From positions 1-20,087 of the forward strand of contig JAWXUI010000018.1 of assembly GCA_044432805.1 (NCBI GenBank): a stretch of DNA of 20,087 nucleotides, in the 5' to 3' direction. Numbering within the stretch: the first letter of the stretch is position 1; every line of letters starts with the position of its first letter. The position numbers were made by a program, and so were the translations under genes. This document shows positions 7,645-15,337 of the stretch, one piece after another. This stretch comes from CAYJEO01 sp044432805 (GTDB lineage: Bacteria > Bacillota_I > Bacilli_A > RF39 > UBA660). Below the pieces are notes generated by a model that ran no database searches, was not told the origin of the DNA, and saw only the letters and a list, made by a program, of their open reading frames with translations.

Positions 7645-8266
7645 AAACTTTTAATGTTAGAATCTTATTATTTATTTCAATAATATTATCTTCTTTTAAA
7701 TTTTTTAATTCTCGCATTAAAGAACTTCTATCCACTGATAAGTAATCAGCTAAAGAAGTAAAACTAACACTTAACTTAAAAACTTTTTTACCAACTTTAT
7801 TTGATTCCATTTTAAAATATTCTAATAATTTTTCTCTTATTGTTTTTTTTGTAACAATTAGCAAATGATTTAAATTAACATTGATATTATTAATTAAAAT
7901 ATTATATATATTGTCTATGAATTGTAAATAATAACTACTATTACTCTTTATATTTTTAATAAAATCATTATTAATAATAATAATTTCACAATCACTTCTA
8001 GCAACAATTGATAATTCATAATTATTTTGATCAAACATTTTTGATGCAAATAAATCTTCTTCATTAAATTGAGTAATAACTGACTTATTTCCTTTATAAT
8101 CAACCCTTATAATATCTACAGAACCATATTTTATAATACCTAAAATGTCTTGCTTTCTTATATTAGTAAGAATGGTTTGATTTTTTTTAAATGTATAAGA
8201 ATGCGCATTTAAAATTTTTAATAAATAATTAATTTCTTTTTTTTCTATATTTTTAAACGCTTTCAT
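7643..8266 (-). CDS. Crp/Fnr-family transcriptional regulator
   Basis: 207 residues, from the ATG at 8266-8264. The in-frame GTG at 8275 is part of the AGGTG Shine-Dalgarno itself and is rejected as the start. The N-terminal ~120 residues form a cyclic-nucleotide-binding-type beta barrel (IIKYGSVDIIRVDYKGNKSV, FNEEDLFASKMF). A long dimerisation helix follows, then a winged helix with FTSLADYLSVDRSSLMREL as the helix-turn-helix. Only one cysteine is present, so an FNR-type iron-sulfur cluster is unlikely. In the recognition helix the Glu of CRP (RETVGR) is replaced by Ser (RSSLMR), which predicts a site other than the usual TGTGA or TTGAT half-site. It is divergent from the anaerobic ribonucleotide reductase operon, across a perfect palindrome, so it probably controls that operon and itself. 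The signal is unknown. Confidence 0.9.
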   Translation of the reverse strand: MKAFKNIEKKEINYLLKILNAHSYTFKKNQTILTNIRKQDILGIIKYGSVDIIRVDYKGNKSVITQFNEEDLFASKMFDQNNYELSIVARSDCEIIIINNDFIKNIKSNSSYYLQFIDNIYNILINNINVNLNHLLIVTKKTIREKLLEYFKMESNKVGKKVFKLSVSFTSLADYLSVDRSSLMRELKNLKEDNIIEINNKILTLKV

Positions 8267-8283
8267 AAGTATCACCTAAATCA

Positions 8284-8312
8284 ATTTTAACAAATTTTGT
8301 AAATAGTTGCAA
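8284..8312 (-). promoter_or_regulatory. Predicted promoter of the Crp/Fnr-like regulator
   Basis: On the minus strand TTGCAA (8312-8307) acts as -35 and TAAAAT (8289-8284) as -10, spaced 17 bp, with an extended-10 TG. The -35 lies inside the palindrome, so a protein bound there would block this promoter. Confidence 0.6.
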
Positions 8313-8324
8313 TTGCAACTATTT
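8301..8324. promoter_or_regulatory. 24-bp perfect palindrome, predicted operator between regulator and nrdDG
   Basis: AAATAGTTGCAA followed directly by its exact reverse complement, with centre between 8312 and 8313. The core reads GTTGC AATT GCAAC. It lies between two divergent genes, one of which encodes a Crp/Fnr-type dimeric regulator. Relative to the extended -10 of nrdD it is centred near -43, close to the classic class II activator position. It also covers the -35 of the regulator's own promoter. It could fold as a hairpin followed by Ts, but no plus-strand gene ends upstream to need a terminator there. Confidence 0.75.
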
Positions 8325-8340
8325 TTTTAAAAACAAAATG

Positions 8341-8349
8341 TGTTATATT
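8341..8349 (+). promoter_or_regulatory. Extended -10 promoter of nrdD lacking a -35
   Basis: TG-T-TATATT forms an extended -10. The expected -35 window (about 8321-8326) has no TTGACA-like sequence, as expected for an activator-dependent promoter. Transcription would begin near 8356, about 20 bases before the nrdD start codon. Confidence 0.5.
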
Positions 8350-8375
8350 TATATCATAGAGGGTAGGTATTTTAT

Positions 8376-10502
8376 ATGAAGATTATAAAAAGAGATGGAA
8401 CTTCTGTTGATTTTGACAGAGTTAAAATAGAAAATGCAATTAAAAAAGCAAATTTAAAAGTAGAAGAATCACAACAAGTATCAGACATACAAATTAACAA
8501 TATAATTAAATATATTCAAGGACTAAATAAAAGAAGAATTCTAGTTGAAGATATTCAAGATATCATTGAAAGAAAATTAATGAGTATTGATAAATTTGAA
8601 CTTGCTAAAGAATACATCACTTACAGATATACAAGAGCATTAGTGAGAAAAGCTAATACAACTGATGAATCAATACTATCTTTAATTAAAAATTCGAACA
8701 AAGATTTAATGGAAGAAAATTCAAATAAAAATGCGTATATTACTTCAACACAAAGGGATTTAATAGCAGGTGAAGTATCAAAAGACATTACAAAAAGAAT
8801 TTTATTACCAGAAAAAATAGTTGCAGCGCATGATGCTGGAGTACTACATTTTCACGATATGGACTATTATATTCAATCAATGTTTAATTGTTGTTTGATA
8901 AATATATCAGATATGTTTGAAAATGGAACAGTTATGAACAATAAATTAATTGAAAGTCCAAAATCATTTCAAGTTGCTTGTACAGTTATGACTCAAGTAA
9001 TTGCAGCAGTAGCAAGTGGGCAATATGGTGGGCAATCAGTTGAAGTAAGACATTTAGGTAAATACTTAAATAAAAGTTACAAAAAATATAAAAAACAAAT
9101 AGAATCAAAATATAAGAAGAAATTAGATAAAGAAATAATCGATGAATTAATAAACGATAGATTAATGGCAGAATTAAAAAGTGGAGTACAAACTATTCAA
9201 TATCAAATTAATACTTTAATGACGACTAATGGACAATCACCTTTTGTTACTTTATTTTTAAACTTAGAAGAAAATGATCCTTATAAAAAAGAAGTAGCGA
9301 TGATTATAGAAGAAATAATTAAACAAAGATATGAAGGTATTAAAAATGAAGCAGGAGTGTACGTTACACCAGCGTTTCCAAAATTAGTTTATGTATTACA
9401 TGAACACAATAATTTAACAGGTGGGAAATACGATTACTTAACTAAATTAGCGGTTAAATGTTCATCTAAAAGATTATATCCAGATTACATAAGTGCTAAA
9501 AAGATGAAAGAAATGCATAATGGAAATGTATTTAGCCCTATGGGATGCAGAAGTTTCTTGTCTTCATATAAAGATGAAGAAGGTAATTATAAATTTGAAG
9601 GAAGATTTAACCAAGGTGTTGTAAGTTTGAATTTACCACAAATTGCTTTAATAGCTGATGGAGATGAAAAAGTATTCTTTGACTTATTAGAAGAAAGACT
9701 AGAATTATGTAAAGAAGCTTTATTATGCAGACATAACTCACTTCTTGGTACTACTAGTGATGTATCACCAATTCACTGGCAATATGGAGCTATATCAAGA
9801 CTAGAAAAAGGAGAAAAAATAGACAAATTATTGTTTGATAATTATTCTAGTATATCATTAGGTTATATTGGTATTTATGAAATGACTAAATTAATGACTG
9901 GAAAATCTCATACTACAAAAGAAGGAAAAGAATTCGCTTTAAAAGTAATGAATATTTTAAATGACAAATGTAGTTTATGGAAAAAAGAAACTAATATTGG
10001 ATTTGCATTATATGGAACACCAGCTGAGAGTTTATGTTATAGATTTGCAAAAATTGATTTAGAAAAATTTGGGAAAGTAAAAGATATAACAGATAAAGGT
10101 TATTATACAAATTCTTACCACGTTGATGTAAGAGAAGATATAAATGCATTTGATAAATTATCTTTTGAAAGTGAATTTCAAACTATATCTTCTGGAGGAG
10201 CTATTAGTTATATAGAAATACCTAATATGTCATCTAATCTAGAAGCATTAGAAGAAATGGTTAAATTTTTCTATGATAATATTTTATATGCAGAATTTAA
10301 TACAAAAAGTGATTATTGTCATGAATGTGGATTTGATGGCGAAATTAAAATAGATGATAAATATCAATGGACTTGTCCAAATTGTGGTAATACTGATAAA
10401 CAAAAAATGAATGTTACTAGAAGAACTTGTGGTTATTTAGGTGAAAATTTTTGGAATGTTGGTAAAACAAAAGAAATAAAAGAAAGAGTGCTTCATTTAT
10501 AA
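8376..10502 (+). CDS. nrdD: Anaerobic ribonucleoside-triphosphate reductase (class III)
   Basis: Oxygen-sensitive glycyl-radical enzyme that reduces ribonucleoside triphosphates to dNTPs. It has 708 residues, normal for the family. An N-terminal ATP-cone allosteric domain spans about 1-92 (KRDGTSVDFDRVKIENAIKKA). The catalytic barrel contains the conserved cysteines of MFNCCLIN and MGCRSFL. The C-terminus has a Cys4 zinc site (CHEC and CPNC). The glycyl-radical loop RTCGYLG places the radical glycine at about residue 686. The ATG follows a GGGTAGG-type Shine-Dalgarno. Its TAA shares one base with the nrdG ATG, so the two are coupled. Control by the divergent Crp/Fnr-type regulator is inferred from the promoter layout. 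Confidence 0.97.
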   Translation: MKIIKRDGTSVDFDRVKIENAIKKANLKVEESQQVSDIQINNIIKYIQGLNKRRILVEDIQDIIERKLMSIDKFELAKEYITYRYTRALVRKANTTDESILSLIKNSNKDLMEENSNKNAYITSTQRDLIAGEVSKDITKRILLPEKIVAAHDAGVLHFHDMDYYIQSMFNCCLINISDMFENGTVMNNKLIESPKSFQVACTVMTQVIAAVASGQYGGQSVEVRHLGKYLNKSYKKYKKQIESKYKKKLDKEIIDELINDRLMAELKSGVQTIQYQINTLMTTNGQSPFVTLFLNLEENDPYKKEVAMIIEEIIKQRYEGIKNEAGVYVTPAFPKLVYVLHEHNNLTGGKYDYLTKLAVKCSSKRLYPDYISAKKMKEMHNGNVFSPMGCRSFLSSYKDEEGNYKFEGRFNQGVVSLNLPQIALIADGDEKVFFDLLEERLELCKEALLCRHNSLLGTTSDVSPIHWQYGAISRLEKGEKIDKLLFDNYSSISLGYIGIYEMTKLMTGKSHTTKEGKEFALKVMNILNDKCSLWKKETNIGFALYGTPAESLCYRFAKIDLEKFGKVKDITDKGYYTNSYHVDVREDINAFDKLSFESEFQTISSGGAISYIEIPNMSSNLEALEEMVKFFYDNILYAEFNTKSDYCHECGFDGEIKIDDKYQWTCPNCGNTDKQKMNVTRRTCGYLGENFWNVGKTKEIKERVLHL

Positions 10503-11053
10503 TGTATTATAGTGATATAAAAGCAAATGATATTGCCAATGGAGAAGGAATTAGAACAACTATATTTGTATCTGGTTGCAGACTTCATTGCAAAGGTTGC
10601 TTTAATTCTTGTACTTGGGATTTTAAATATGGAAAACCATTTACTGAAGATCAATTAAATGAAATTATAGAACTTTCTAATAAAAACCATATCAAGGGTT
10701 TAACCATATTAGGAGGAGAACCTTTTGAACCAGAAAACCAAGAACAAGTTTTAAATATTGTAAAAACATTTAAAAAAAATTATCCTAATAAAACAATATG
10801 GATGTTTAGTGGTTATACATTAGATGGACAAATAAAAAAATGGTGTGATGAATTGCCATTTACAAAAGAGATTATACAAAACATAGATGTTTTAATTGAT
10901 GGACCTTTTAAAATCGATTTGTATGATATTGCTCTAGGTTTTAGAGGGTCATCTAATCAAAGAATTATTGATATAAAAAAAACAATAGAAAATGCGAAAA
11001 TTGTTTTACATAGTAAACATTTTCATAAGGAGAATAAGAATATATGGAAATAA
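10502..11053 (+). CDS. nrdG: Anaerobic ribonucleotide reductase activating protein (radical SAM)
   Basis: Generates the glycyl radical on NrdD using S-adenosylmethionine and a [4Fe-4S] cluster. It has 183 residues. The cluster motif CRLHCKGC gives cysteines at about 26, 30 and 33 in the CxxxCxxC spacing. The GGEPF motif that binds SAM follows at about residue 77. It overlaps nrdD by one base (A of ATG is the last base of TAA) and overlaps dut by 10 bases, so all three are translated together. The length is slightly above the usual ~155-175; the extra residues are at the C-terminus, where they overlap dut. Confidence 0.96.
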   Translation: MYYSDIKANDIANGEGIRTTIFVSGCRLHCKGCFNSCTWDFKYGKPFTEDQLNEIIELSNKNHIKGLTILGGEPFEPENQEQVLNIVKTFKKNYPNKTIWMFSGYTLDGQIKKWCDELPFTKEIIQNIDVLIDGPFKIDLYDIALGFRGSSNQRIIDIKKTIENAKIVLHSKHFHKENKNIWK

Positions 11054-11481
11054 ATATAAAAAAAGTAAAAGAAAACGCAACTATTCCTACTAGAGGAAGT
11101 GAATATGCAGCAGGATATGATTTATATGCTTGCATTGAAGAAGATTTAGTTATTCAACCCCATACTAGTGTTATGATTAGTACTGGAATATCTTTAGAAA
11201 TACCTGTTAATTATGCTGGTTTAATTTATGCAAGAAGTGGATTAGCGTCTAAAAAAGATTTGGCACCGGCTAATAAAGTTGCTGTTATAGATAGTGATTA
11301 TCGTGGTGAAGTTTTTGTTGTACTGCATAATCATGGAACAAAAGAACAAACAATAACTGTAAATGAAAGAATTGCTCAATTTGTTTTTACTCCATTCTTA
11401 CCAGTTACATTTAATGAAGTTGATAAATTAAGTGAAACACTTAGAGGAGAAGGTGGATTTGGTTCTACTGGAAGAAACTAA
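11044..11481 (+). CDS. dut: dUTP diphosphatase (dUTPase)
   Basis: Trimeric dUTPase that hydrolyses dUTP to dUMP, keeping uracil out of DNA and feeding thymidylate synthesis. It has 145 residues. All five family motifs are visible: AGYDLYA, ARSGLASK, NKVAVIDSDYRGEV (with the catalytic Asp), ERIAQFVF, and the C-terminal RGEGGFGSTGR that closes over the active site. An AAGGAG site lies upstream within nrdG. Its place after nrdDG makes a dNTP-supply operon. The stop codon lies inside the terminator hairpin. Confidence 0.97.
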   Translation: MEINIKKVKENATIPTRGSEYAAGYDLYACIEEDLVIQPHTSVMISTGISLEIPVNYAGLIYARSGLASKKDLAPANKVAVIDSDYRGEVFVVLHNHGTKEQTITVNERIAQFVFTPFLPVTFNEVDKLSETLRGEGGFGSTGRN

Positions 11482-11500
11482 TTAAAAATTAGTTTTTTTT
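11475..11500 (+). terminator. Intrinsic terminator of nrdDG-dut operon
   Basis: AACTAATT (11476-11483) pairs with AATTAGTT (11487-11494), followed by a T-run. The dut stop codon lies in the left arm. Confidence 0.82.
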
Positions 11501-11501
11501 A

Positions 11502-11510
11502 TGATATAAT
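11502..11510 (+). promoter_or_regulatory. Extended -10 promoter for the lytic transglycosylase gene
   Basis: TGA-TATAAT with a perfect -10 hexamer (11505-11510) lies about 26 bases before the ATG at 11537. No good -35 is seen. Confidence 0.5.
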
Positions 11511-11536
11511 TATTTTAATAGTAGGGGATTTGACAT

Positions 11537-12832
11537 ATGGTAAATTATTTAGTTATTCCAAAATCAGAAAATACATTTTTATTGTTTAAAAAAAATGGTA
11601 ATAATATTTTTTCTATTAAAAATAAAGAAAAAAAAGAAAGAATATTAAAAAAGTTACTTAAAGCTAACTATAGTGAAAAATTTTATTTAAAAGACACTAA
11701 TTACTTTATTTGCTCTAACGATAAGATTCAAATGATCTTTGATGATACGAAAAAAGTTTTAGGTATAGCAGATGATGTTCCTACTAAACGTAGTGCCAAA
11801 ACAAAAGAAACGATTAAATCTTTTAAAACAAAAAGAAGAGTTAAGTTATTTGCTCCAGCCGCTGCTTTAGTTGGCGTTGTGTTAGTTATTAATTTAGCTG
11901 CGATACCTTGTTCAATACAAAAAACGGAAAATGAATTTGATGAGGTAGATGAGGTTATTGAAGTTGTAACTCCAAATTTTAGTGATGAAATTATACATGA
12001 AGAAGATAGTTATATTCATATTGTTGATAATAATATAAATGTTGAAACTGATAATAATATAAAAGAAGGAAGTGAAGAAAATAGTACAAATATTGAAAAT
12101 AATATTTATGATTATGTAGGAAGTGGATTAAACGAATATAATCTAAATGCAATAGAAAACGCTAGATCAACAGAGATTGGTCAAAGTATTTTAAAATATG
12201 CAGAGTTATTTGATATAGATGAAAGTATTTTATTTGCTATTTGTTTAACAGAAAGTGCTTTTGATCATGAGGGCACATTGAATAAATATTCAACGGATGG
12301 ACAAGGTGCATTTCAAATTGAATATAATGTTTATAATGGTGTAGAATTAAGTACTGTTGATAAATATGGTAATTCATATAATGTTTTAGTTAATTTTGAA
12401 ACTATGAGCGATCCGGATTTAAATGTTTTAATGGCCGTTTGTATATATAAAAGTAATTTAACTAGATATAAAGGGAATATGTTATTTGCTATACAAACAT
12501 ATAATTGTGGAACAGGTTCATTAAGTTTGATTTTATCTCAAAAAGCTTTAGAAATATATGGAGAAATAAATTCGTATAATATTAATTTAATTTATCAAGA
12601 GTGTTTAACAAATGAAGAATTAACTAATGAAATTATAAATATGAATATAGAATTTTTAAAAAATCCTAAGATATATATTGATAAATTATCAGACGAAGCT
12701 TTATTAGCAAATCCTATTTCACATAATACATTTAAAAATGCGGATTATGAGTACGCTACGCCAAATTATATAGAAGAAGTTTTAAGTTATACTGATGGAA
12801 GTTTCTTAAATACCAAAAGTAATCAAATTTAA
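11537..12832 (+). CDS. Membrane-anchored lytic transglycosylase-like protein
   Basis: 431 residues. A cytoplasmic N-terminal ~100 residues of unknown role is followed by one membrane segment (about 104-123) and an acidic Asn/Glu-rich linker (about 130-195). A lysozyme-like SLT domain begins near 210. Its signature elements are present: YAELFDIDESILFAICLTES with catalytic Glu at about 239, GQGAFQI at 255-261, and AIQTYNCGTGSL at about 318 (the AYNAG-type motif). Such enzymes cleave the MurNAc-GlcNAc bond of peptidoglycan to form 1,6-anhydro ends. The membrane anchor and linker would place the domain outside the cytoplasm. A dedicated role (growth, division, secretion) is not visible. Confidence 0.85.
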   Translation: MVNYLVIPKSENTFLLFKKNGNNIFSIKNKEKKERILKKLLKANYSEKFYLKDTNYFICSNDKIQMIFDDTKKVLGIADDVPTKRSAKTKETIKSFKTKRRVKLFAPAAALVGVVLVINLAAIPCSIQKTENEFDEVDEVIEVVTPNFSDEIIHEEDSYIHIVDNNINVETDNNIKEGSEENSTNIENNIYDYVGSGLNEYNLNAIENARSTEIGQSILKYAELFDIDESILFAICLTESAFDHEGTLNKYSTDGQGAFQIEYNVYNGVELSTVDKYGNSYNVLVNFETMSDPDLNVLMAVCIYKSNLTRYKGNMLFAIQTYNCGTGSLSLILSQKALEIYGEINSYNINLIYQECLTNEELTNEIINMNIEFLKNPKIYIDKLSDEALLANPISHNTFKNADYEYATPNYIEEVLSYTDGSFLNTKSNQI

Positions 12833-12854
12833 AAAGACTTATTTAGTCTTTTTT
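12831..12854. terminator. Bidirectional intrinsic terminator
   Basis: AAAAAGACT (12831-12839) and AGTCTTTTT (12845-12853) arms with a 5-base loop, T-rich on both strands. It lies between convergent genes and covers both stop codons. Confidence 0.85.
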
Positions 12855-14011
12855 AGTTTTTTATAAATAGGTAACAAATGTTTAATTGGATAATAAATAA
12901 GTGGTTTTAAAATCAAATCATAATCTCCCAAATATTCAAATACAATAGGATCATATTTCGCTTTGAAAGAAGATAAATGGTCTTTAAAGTCGCCATCAAC
13001 TCCTCCTAAATTAATATAATCAATATTATTATCACTACAATATTTAATAGCCTCAAACACAATACCCATAGATATTCTGATTGAAGGAAATTCTAATTTA
13101 TTTCCAGCGTATAAATATTCAGCAATCTTTATTTCTTTATTGTTAGGCAATATTACTAAACAGGCAGACAATAAAATAGAGTCTTTATCTTTTAATAATT
13201 CATTAACTTTATTTATTTCTTCTTCTTTACCATTATTATTTAGCAAATAATTTTTATATACATTTAAATCTAAATGAGCAAAAAATAATTTTGAATCACT
13301 TCCAAAATAACTTAATATTTTATGGAAATATTCTTTATTTCTTAAATTTATTCCTTGTCTTGCTTCGGTTTCATTAATTATAGAAATAAAATCATCTAAT
13401 CTTTTTTCATCACTAGTTATTTCATAAGAAACTCCACGTTTTTTTTGGAAATCGCCTAAATCATGTCTAACTTTAGCTTTATAACTTTTTAAAATAGAAT
13501 CACTATCTAATGATGTATCACATACCATATGAAATCTTGGTTGAATCGAATCTTTTATACTAATTACATTTCCTTTATGAACTAGTTTATTATTAAGTAA
13601 ATTATTATGAATAATTTTACTATCTTTATTGAATTGATTATTAATTTTTTCTTTTGTTTTATAATTAAATTGATCATTTAAAACAAATGGATCCACATTT
13701 ATTACATAACAGTTTTTTTCTTTTGCAATTTTTTTTATATTTTCAAAAAATATTTTTGTTATTTCTGTATTCGTTAAATCACCAATAGGTCCTCTTGGGA
13801 TATACATTAAATTATATTTAGAAAATACGTTTCTTATTAAAAGAGAAGCTATTAATAATAATTTGTCATTTTCATATACTCCAACTAAAATATTTTCAAA
13901 GTTGTCTTTAACATTAGCCCATCTATAATCTTGCATAAAATTAACAAAATCGGCATTTTTATAAAATTCATCATACTCTAAACTGCTGATATTTTTTTTA
14001 AAAGTAAACAT
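12839..14011 (-). CDS. FemAB-family aminoacyltransferase (peptidoglycan bridge formation)
   Basis: Members of this family use aminoacyl-tRNA to add amino acids to the stem peptide of lipid II, building the interpeptide bridge. The 390 residues are close to the usual 400-420. The N-terminal part (FMQDYRWANVKDNFENILVGVY, then YIPRGPIGDL) and the later RHDLGDFQKKRGV and YINLGGVDGDFKDHLSSFKAKY segments match the double-GNAT fold of FemX/MurM-type proteins. A GAAGG Shine-Dalgarno precedes the start. Which amino acid is added, and whether this is the first or a later step, cannot be told from sequence. It is convergent with the lytic transglycosylase, with a shared terminator. Confidence 0.9.
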   Translation of the reverse strand: MFTFKKNISSLEYDEFYKNADFVNFMQDYRWANVKDNFENILVGVYENDKLLLIASLLIRNVFSKYNLMYIPRGPIGDLTNTEITKIFFENIKKIAKEKNCYVINVDPFVLNDQFNYKTKEKINNQFNKDSKIIHNNLLNNKLVHKGNVISIKDSIQPRFHMVCDTSLDSDSILKSYKAKVRHDLGDFQKKRGVSYEITSDEKRLDDFISIINETEARQGINLRNKEYFHKILSYFGSDSKLFFAHLDLNVYKNYLLNNNGKEEEINKVNELLKDKDSILLSACLVILPNNKEIKIAEYLYAGNKLEFPSIRISMGIVFEAIKYCSDNNIDYINLGGVDGDFKDHLSSFKAKYDPIVFEYLGDYDLILKPLIYYPIKHLLPIYKKLKKTK

Positions 14012-14035
14012 ATTTACCTTCTTTCTACGATATTA

Positions 14036-14064
14036 ATTATAAACTATTTTTTTATAAATAACAA
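14036..14064 (-). promoter_or_regulatory. Predicted promoter of the FemAB-like gene
   Basis: On the minus strand TTGTTA (14064-14059) and TATAAT (14041-14036), spaced 17 bp, lie about 25 bases upstream of the start codon. Confidence 0.6.
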
Positions 14065-14103
14065 TAATTTCGATTACTTACATATACTATAACAGGTGAT
14101 TTT

Positions 14104-14448
14104 ATGAGCAAATTAGACGAGTTTAAAAGTTTTGTGAAAAATAATCCAAAATTAATAAAGTTTGTCGAAAACAAAGAAATGACATGGCAAAAATTTTACG
14201 AAATGTATGATTTATATGGAGAAGATAAAAGTGTATGGGATAAATATTTAGTCGTATCTGCAGGAACAGTTTCTGGATTTAAAATAGCGGATGCTCTTGG
14301 ATTTTTAAAAAAAATGGATTTAGAAAATGTTCAAGAAGGGATTAATAGTGTTCAAAGAGTTCTTGGTGTATTTGGAGAAATGGGAAAAAAAGAAGATGAA
14401 AAGGAAGATTATAAACCAAGACCGATTTATAAACATTTTGAGGATTAA
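14104..14448 (+). CDS. ylbD: YlbD-like protein
   Basis: 114 residues, without signal peptide or membrane segment. The N-terminal pattern FKSFVKNNPKLIKFVENKEMTWQKFYEMYDLYGED resembles the YlbD family of Bacillus, which is annotated as a putative spore-coat protein. Here the protein precedes a YlbE-like gene and rsmD (ylbH in Bacillus), matching the Bacillus ylb order and supporting the assignment. Residues about 50-75 are mildly hydrophobic and Gly-containing. The C-terminus is charged. A coat role is doubtful because nothing else here indicates sporulation. The AGGTG Shine-Dalgarno is well placed. Its TAA overlaps the next ATG by one base. Confidence 0.7.
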   Translation: MSKLDEFKSFVKNNPKLIKFVENKEMTWQKFYEMYDLYGEDKSVWDKYLVVSAGTVSGFKIADALGFLKKMDLENVQEGINSVQRVLGVFGEMGKKEDEKEDYKPRPIYKHFED

Positions 14449-14666
14449 TGGAGTTAGGACTACAGTTTAAGTTAAAACAAAATCCCATTTATTTAAATTA
14501 TTTAAGAGAAAATTCTTATTGGTATAAAATATTAAATAGAAACCCCTATATGTATGATGAGTTAGTAAAGGAAGCAAAAAAAGCTTATGGTTTAAGACCT
14601 ACAGATAAAATTAACAAAGCATTTGATACTTTTAATTTAATTAGTTCGGTTTTTTCTAACATGTAG
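14448..14666 (+). CDS. ylbE: YlbE-like protein
   Basis: 72 residues. The pattern NPIYLNYLRENSYWYKILNRNPYMYDELVKEAKKAYGLRPTDKI matches the YlbE-like family (short proteins with a WYR-x-L-x-RNP core). The function is unknown. The start ATG shares its A with the ylbD stop codon, and a GAGG Shine-Dalgarno lies in the end of ylbD, so the two are coupled. Placement directly after a YlbD-like gene and before rsmD is as in Bacillus, except that ylbF and ylbG are not between them. Confidence 0.72.
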   Translation: MELGLQFKLKQNPIYLNYLRENSYWYKILNRNPYMYDELVKEAKKAYGLRPTDKINKAFDTFNLISSVFSNM

Positions 14667-14690
14667 ATAAATTAATTTTTATCTTTTTTT
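14665..14690 (+). terminator. Intrinsic terminator after ylbE
   Basis: AGATAAA (14665-14671) pairs with TTTATCT (14678-14684) around a 6-base loop, followed by Ts. It covers the last two bases of the ylbE stop codon. Confidence 0.8.
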
Positions 14691-14718
14691 ACAGGATAAT
14701 TTATAAATCACTATTTTG

Positions 14719-14727
14719 TGTTATAAT
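14719..14727 (+). promoter_or_regulatory. Extended -10 promoter of rsmD
   Basis: TGT-TATAAT with a perfect -10 hexamer at 14722-14727 lies 16 bases before the rsmD start codon. No convincing -35 is seen. Confidence 0.55.
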
Positions 14728-14743
14728 CTTTATAGGTGATTTT

Positions 14744-15262
14744 ATGAGAGTAATAACTGGAAAATACAAAGGTTTAAAATTAGATGGTTATGACATTGTA
14801 GGTACTAGACCTACACAAGATAGAGTAAAAGAATCTCTTTTTGCAATGATTCAAAATAAAGTTAAAAATAGTAAATGCTTAGATTTATTTGCTGGAAGTG
14901 GATCACTTGGAATTGAGGCTATAAGCATGGGAGCTTCATCTGCTACTTTTGTTGATATAAATTTTAAAGCAATAAGTGTTTTAAAAAATAATACAAAAAG
15001 AATTGAAGAAGAACTTTTGTTTTTTAACAGTGATTATAAAAACTTTTTAAAAACAACAAATGAACAATTTGATATTATATTTTTAGATCCTCCATATCAT
15101 TTATTATTGATAAATGATTGTATTGATTTAATTAAAAAAAACAATTTATTAAAGCGAGATGGAATTATAGTATGTGAATATGAAGAAGAAGTTATTAATT
15201 ATGATTCTTTTAAAGAAAAAAAATATGGAAAAACTTATATTAAAATTATAAAAGACATTTAA
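14744..15262 (+). CDS. rsmD: 16S rRNA (guanine(966)-N2)-methyltransferase RsmD
   Basis: Methylates G966 of 16S rRNA (E. coli numbering) using S-adenosylmethionine. It has 172 residues, slightly shorter than the usual ~185. The start MRVITGKYKGLKL and TRPTQDRVKESLFAMI are typical. The SAM-binding motif LDLFAGSGSLGIEA is at about residues 46-59, and the catalytic FLDPPYHL motif at about 118-125. In Bacillus coaD (ylbI) normally follows. Here the next genes are a nuclease and a bacteriocin cassette. Confidence 0.94.
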   Translation: MRVITGKYKGLKLDGYDIVGTRPTQDRVKESLFAMIQNKVKNSKCLDLFAGSGSLGIEAISMGASSATFVDINFKAISVLKNNTKRIEEELLFFNSDYKNFLKTTNEQFDIIFLDPPYHLLLINDCIDLIKKNNLLKRDGIIVCEYEEEVINYDSFKEKKYGKTYIKIIKDI

Positions 15263-15273
15263 TGTCTTTTTTT
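15250..15273 (+). terminator. Intrinsic terminator of rsmD
   Basis: AAAAGACAT (15250-15258) and ATGTCTTTT (15262-15270) arms around a TTA loop, continuing into Ts. The rsmD stop codon is in the loop. Confidence 0.85.
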
Positions 15274-15337
15274 AAAAGGAAATTCAAAATAATAGAAGTA
15301 TATTATTGTAAGAGCTCTTTTAAAGGAGGAAAAAACA

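Noticed and set aside
8301..8330. Palindrome plus T-run as a rho-independent terminator
   Set aside because: No plus-strand gene ends just upstream and the neighbouring genes diverge from here, so an operator fits better.
14083..14093. TATACT/TATAAC as a -10 for ylbD
   Set aside because: Two overlapping weak matches without a good -35 in AT-rich DNA; not strong enough to annotate.
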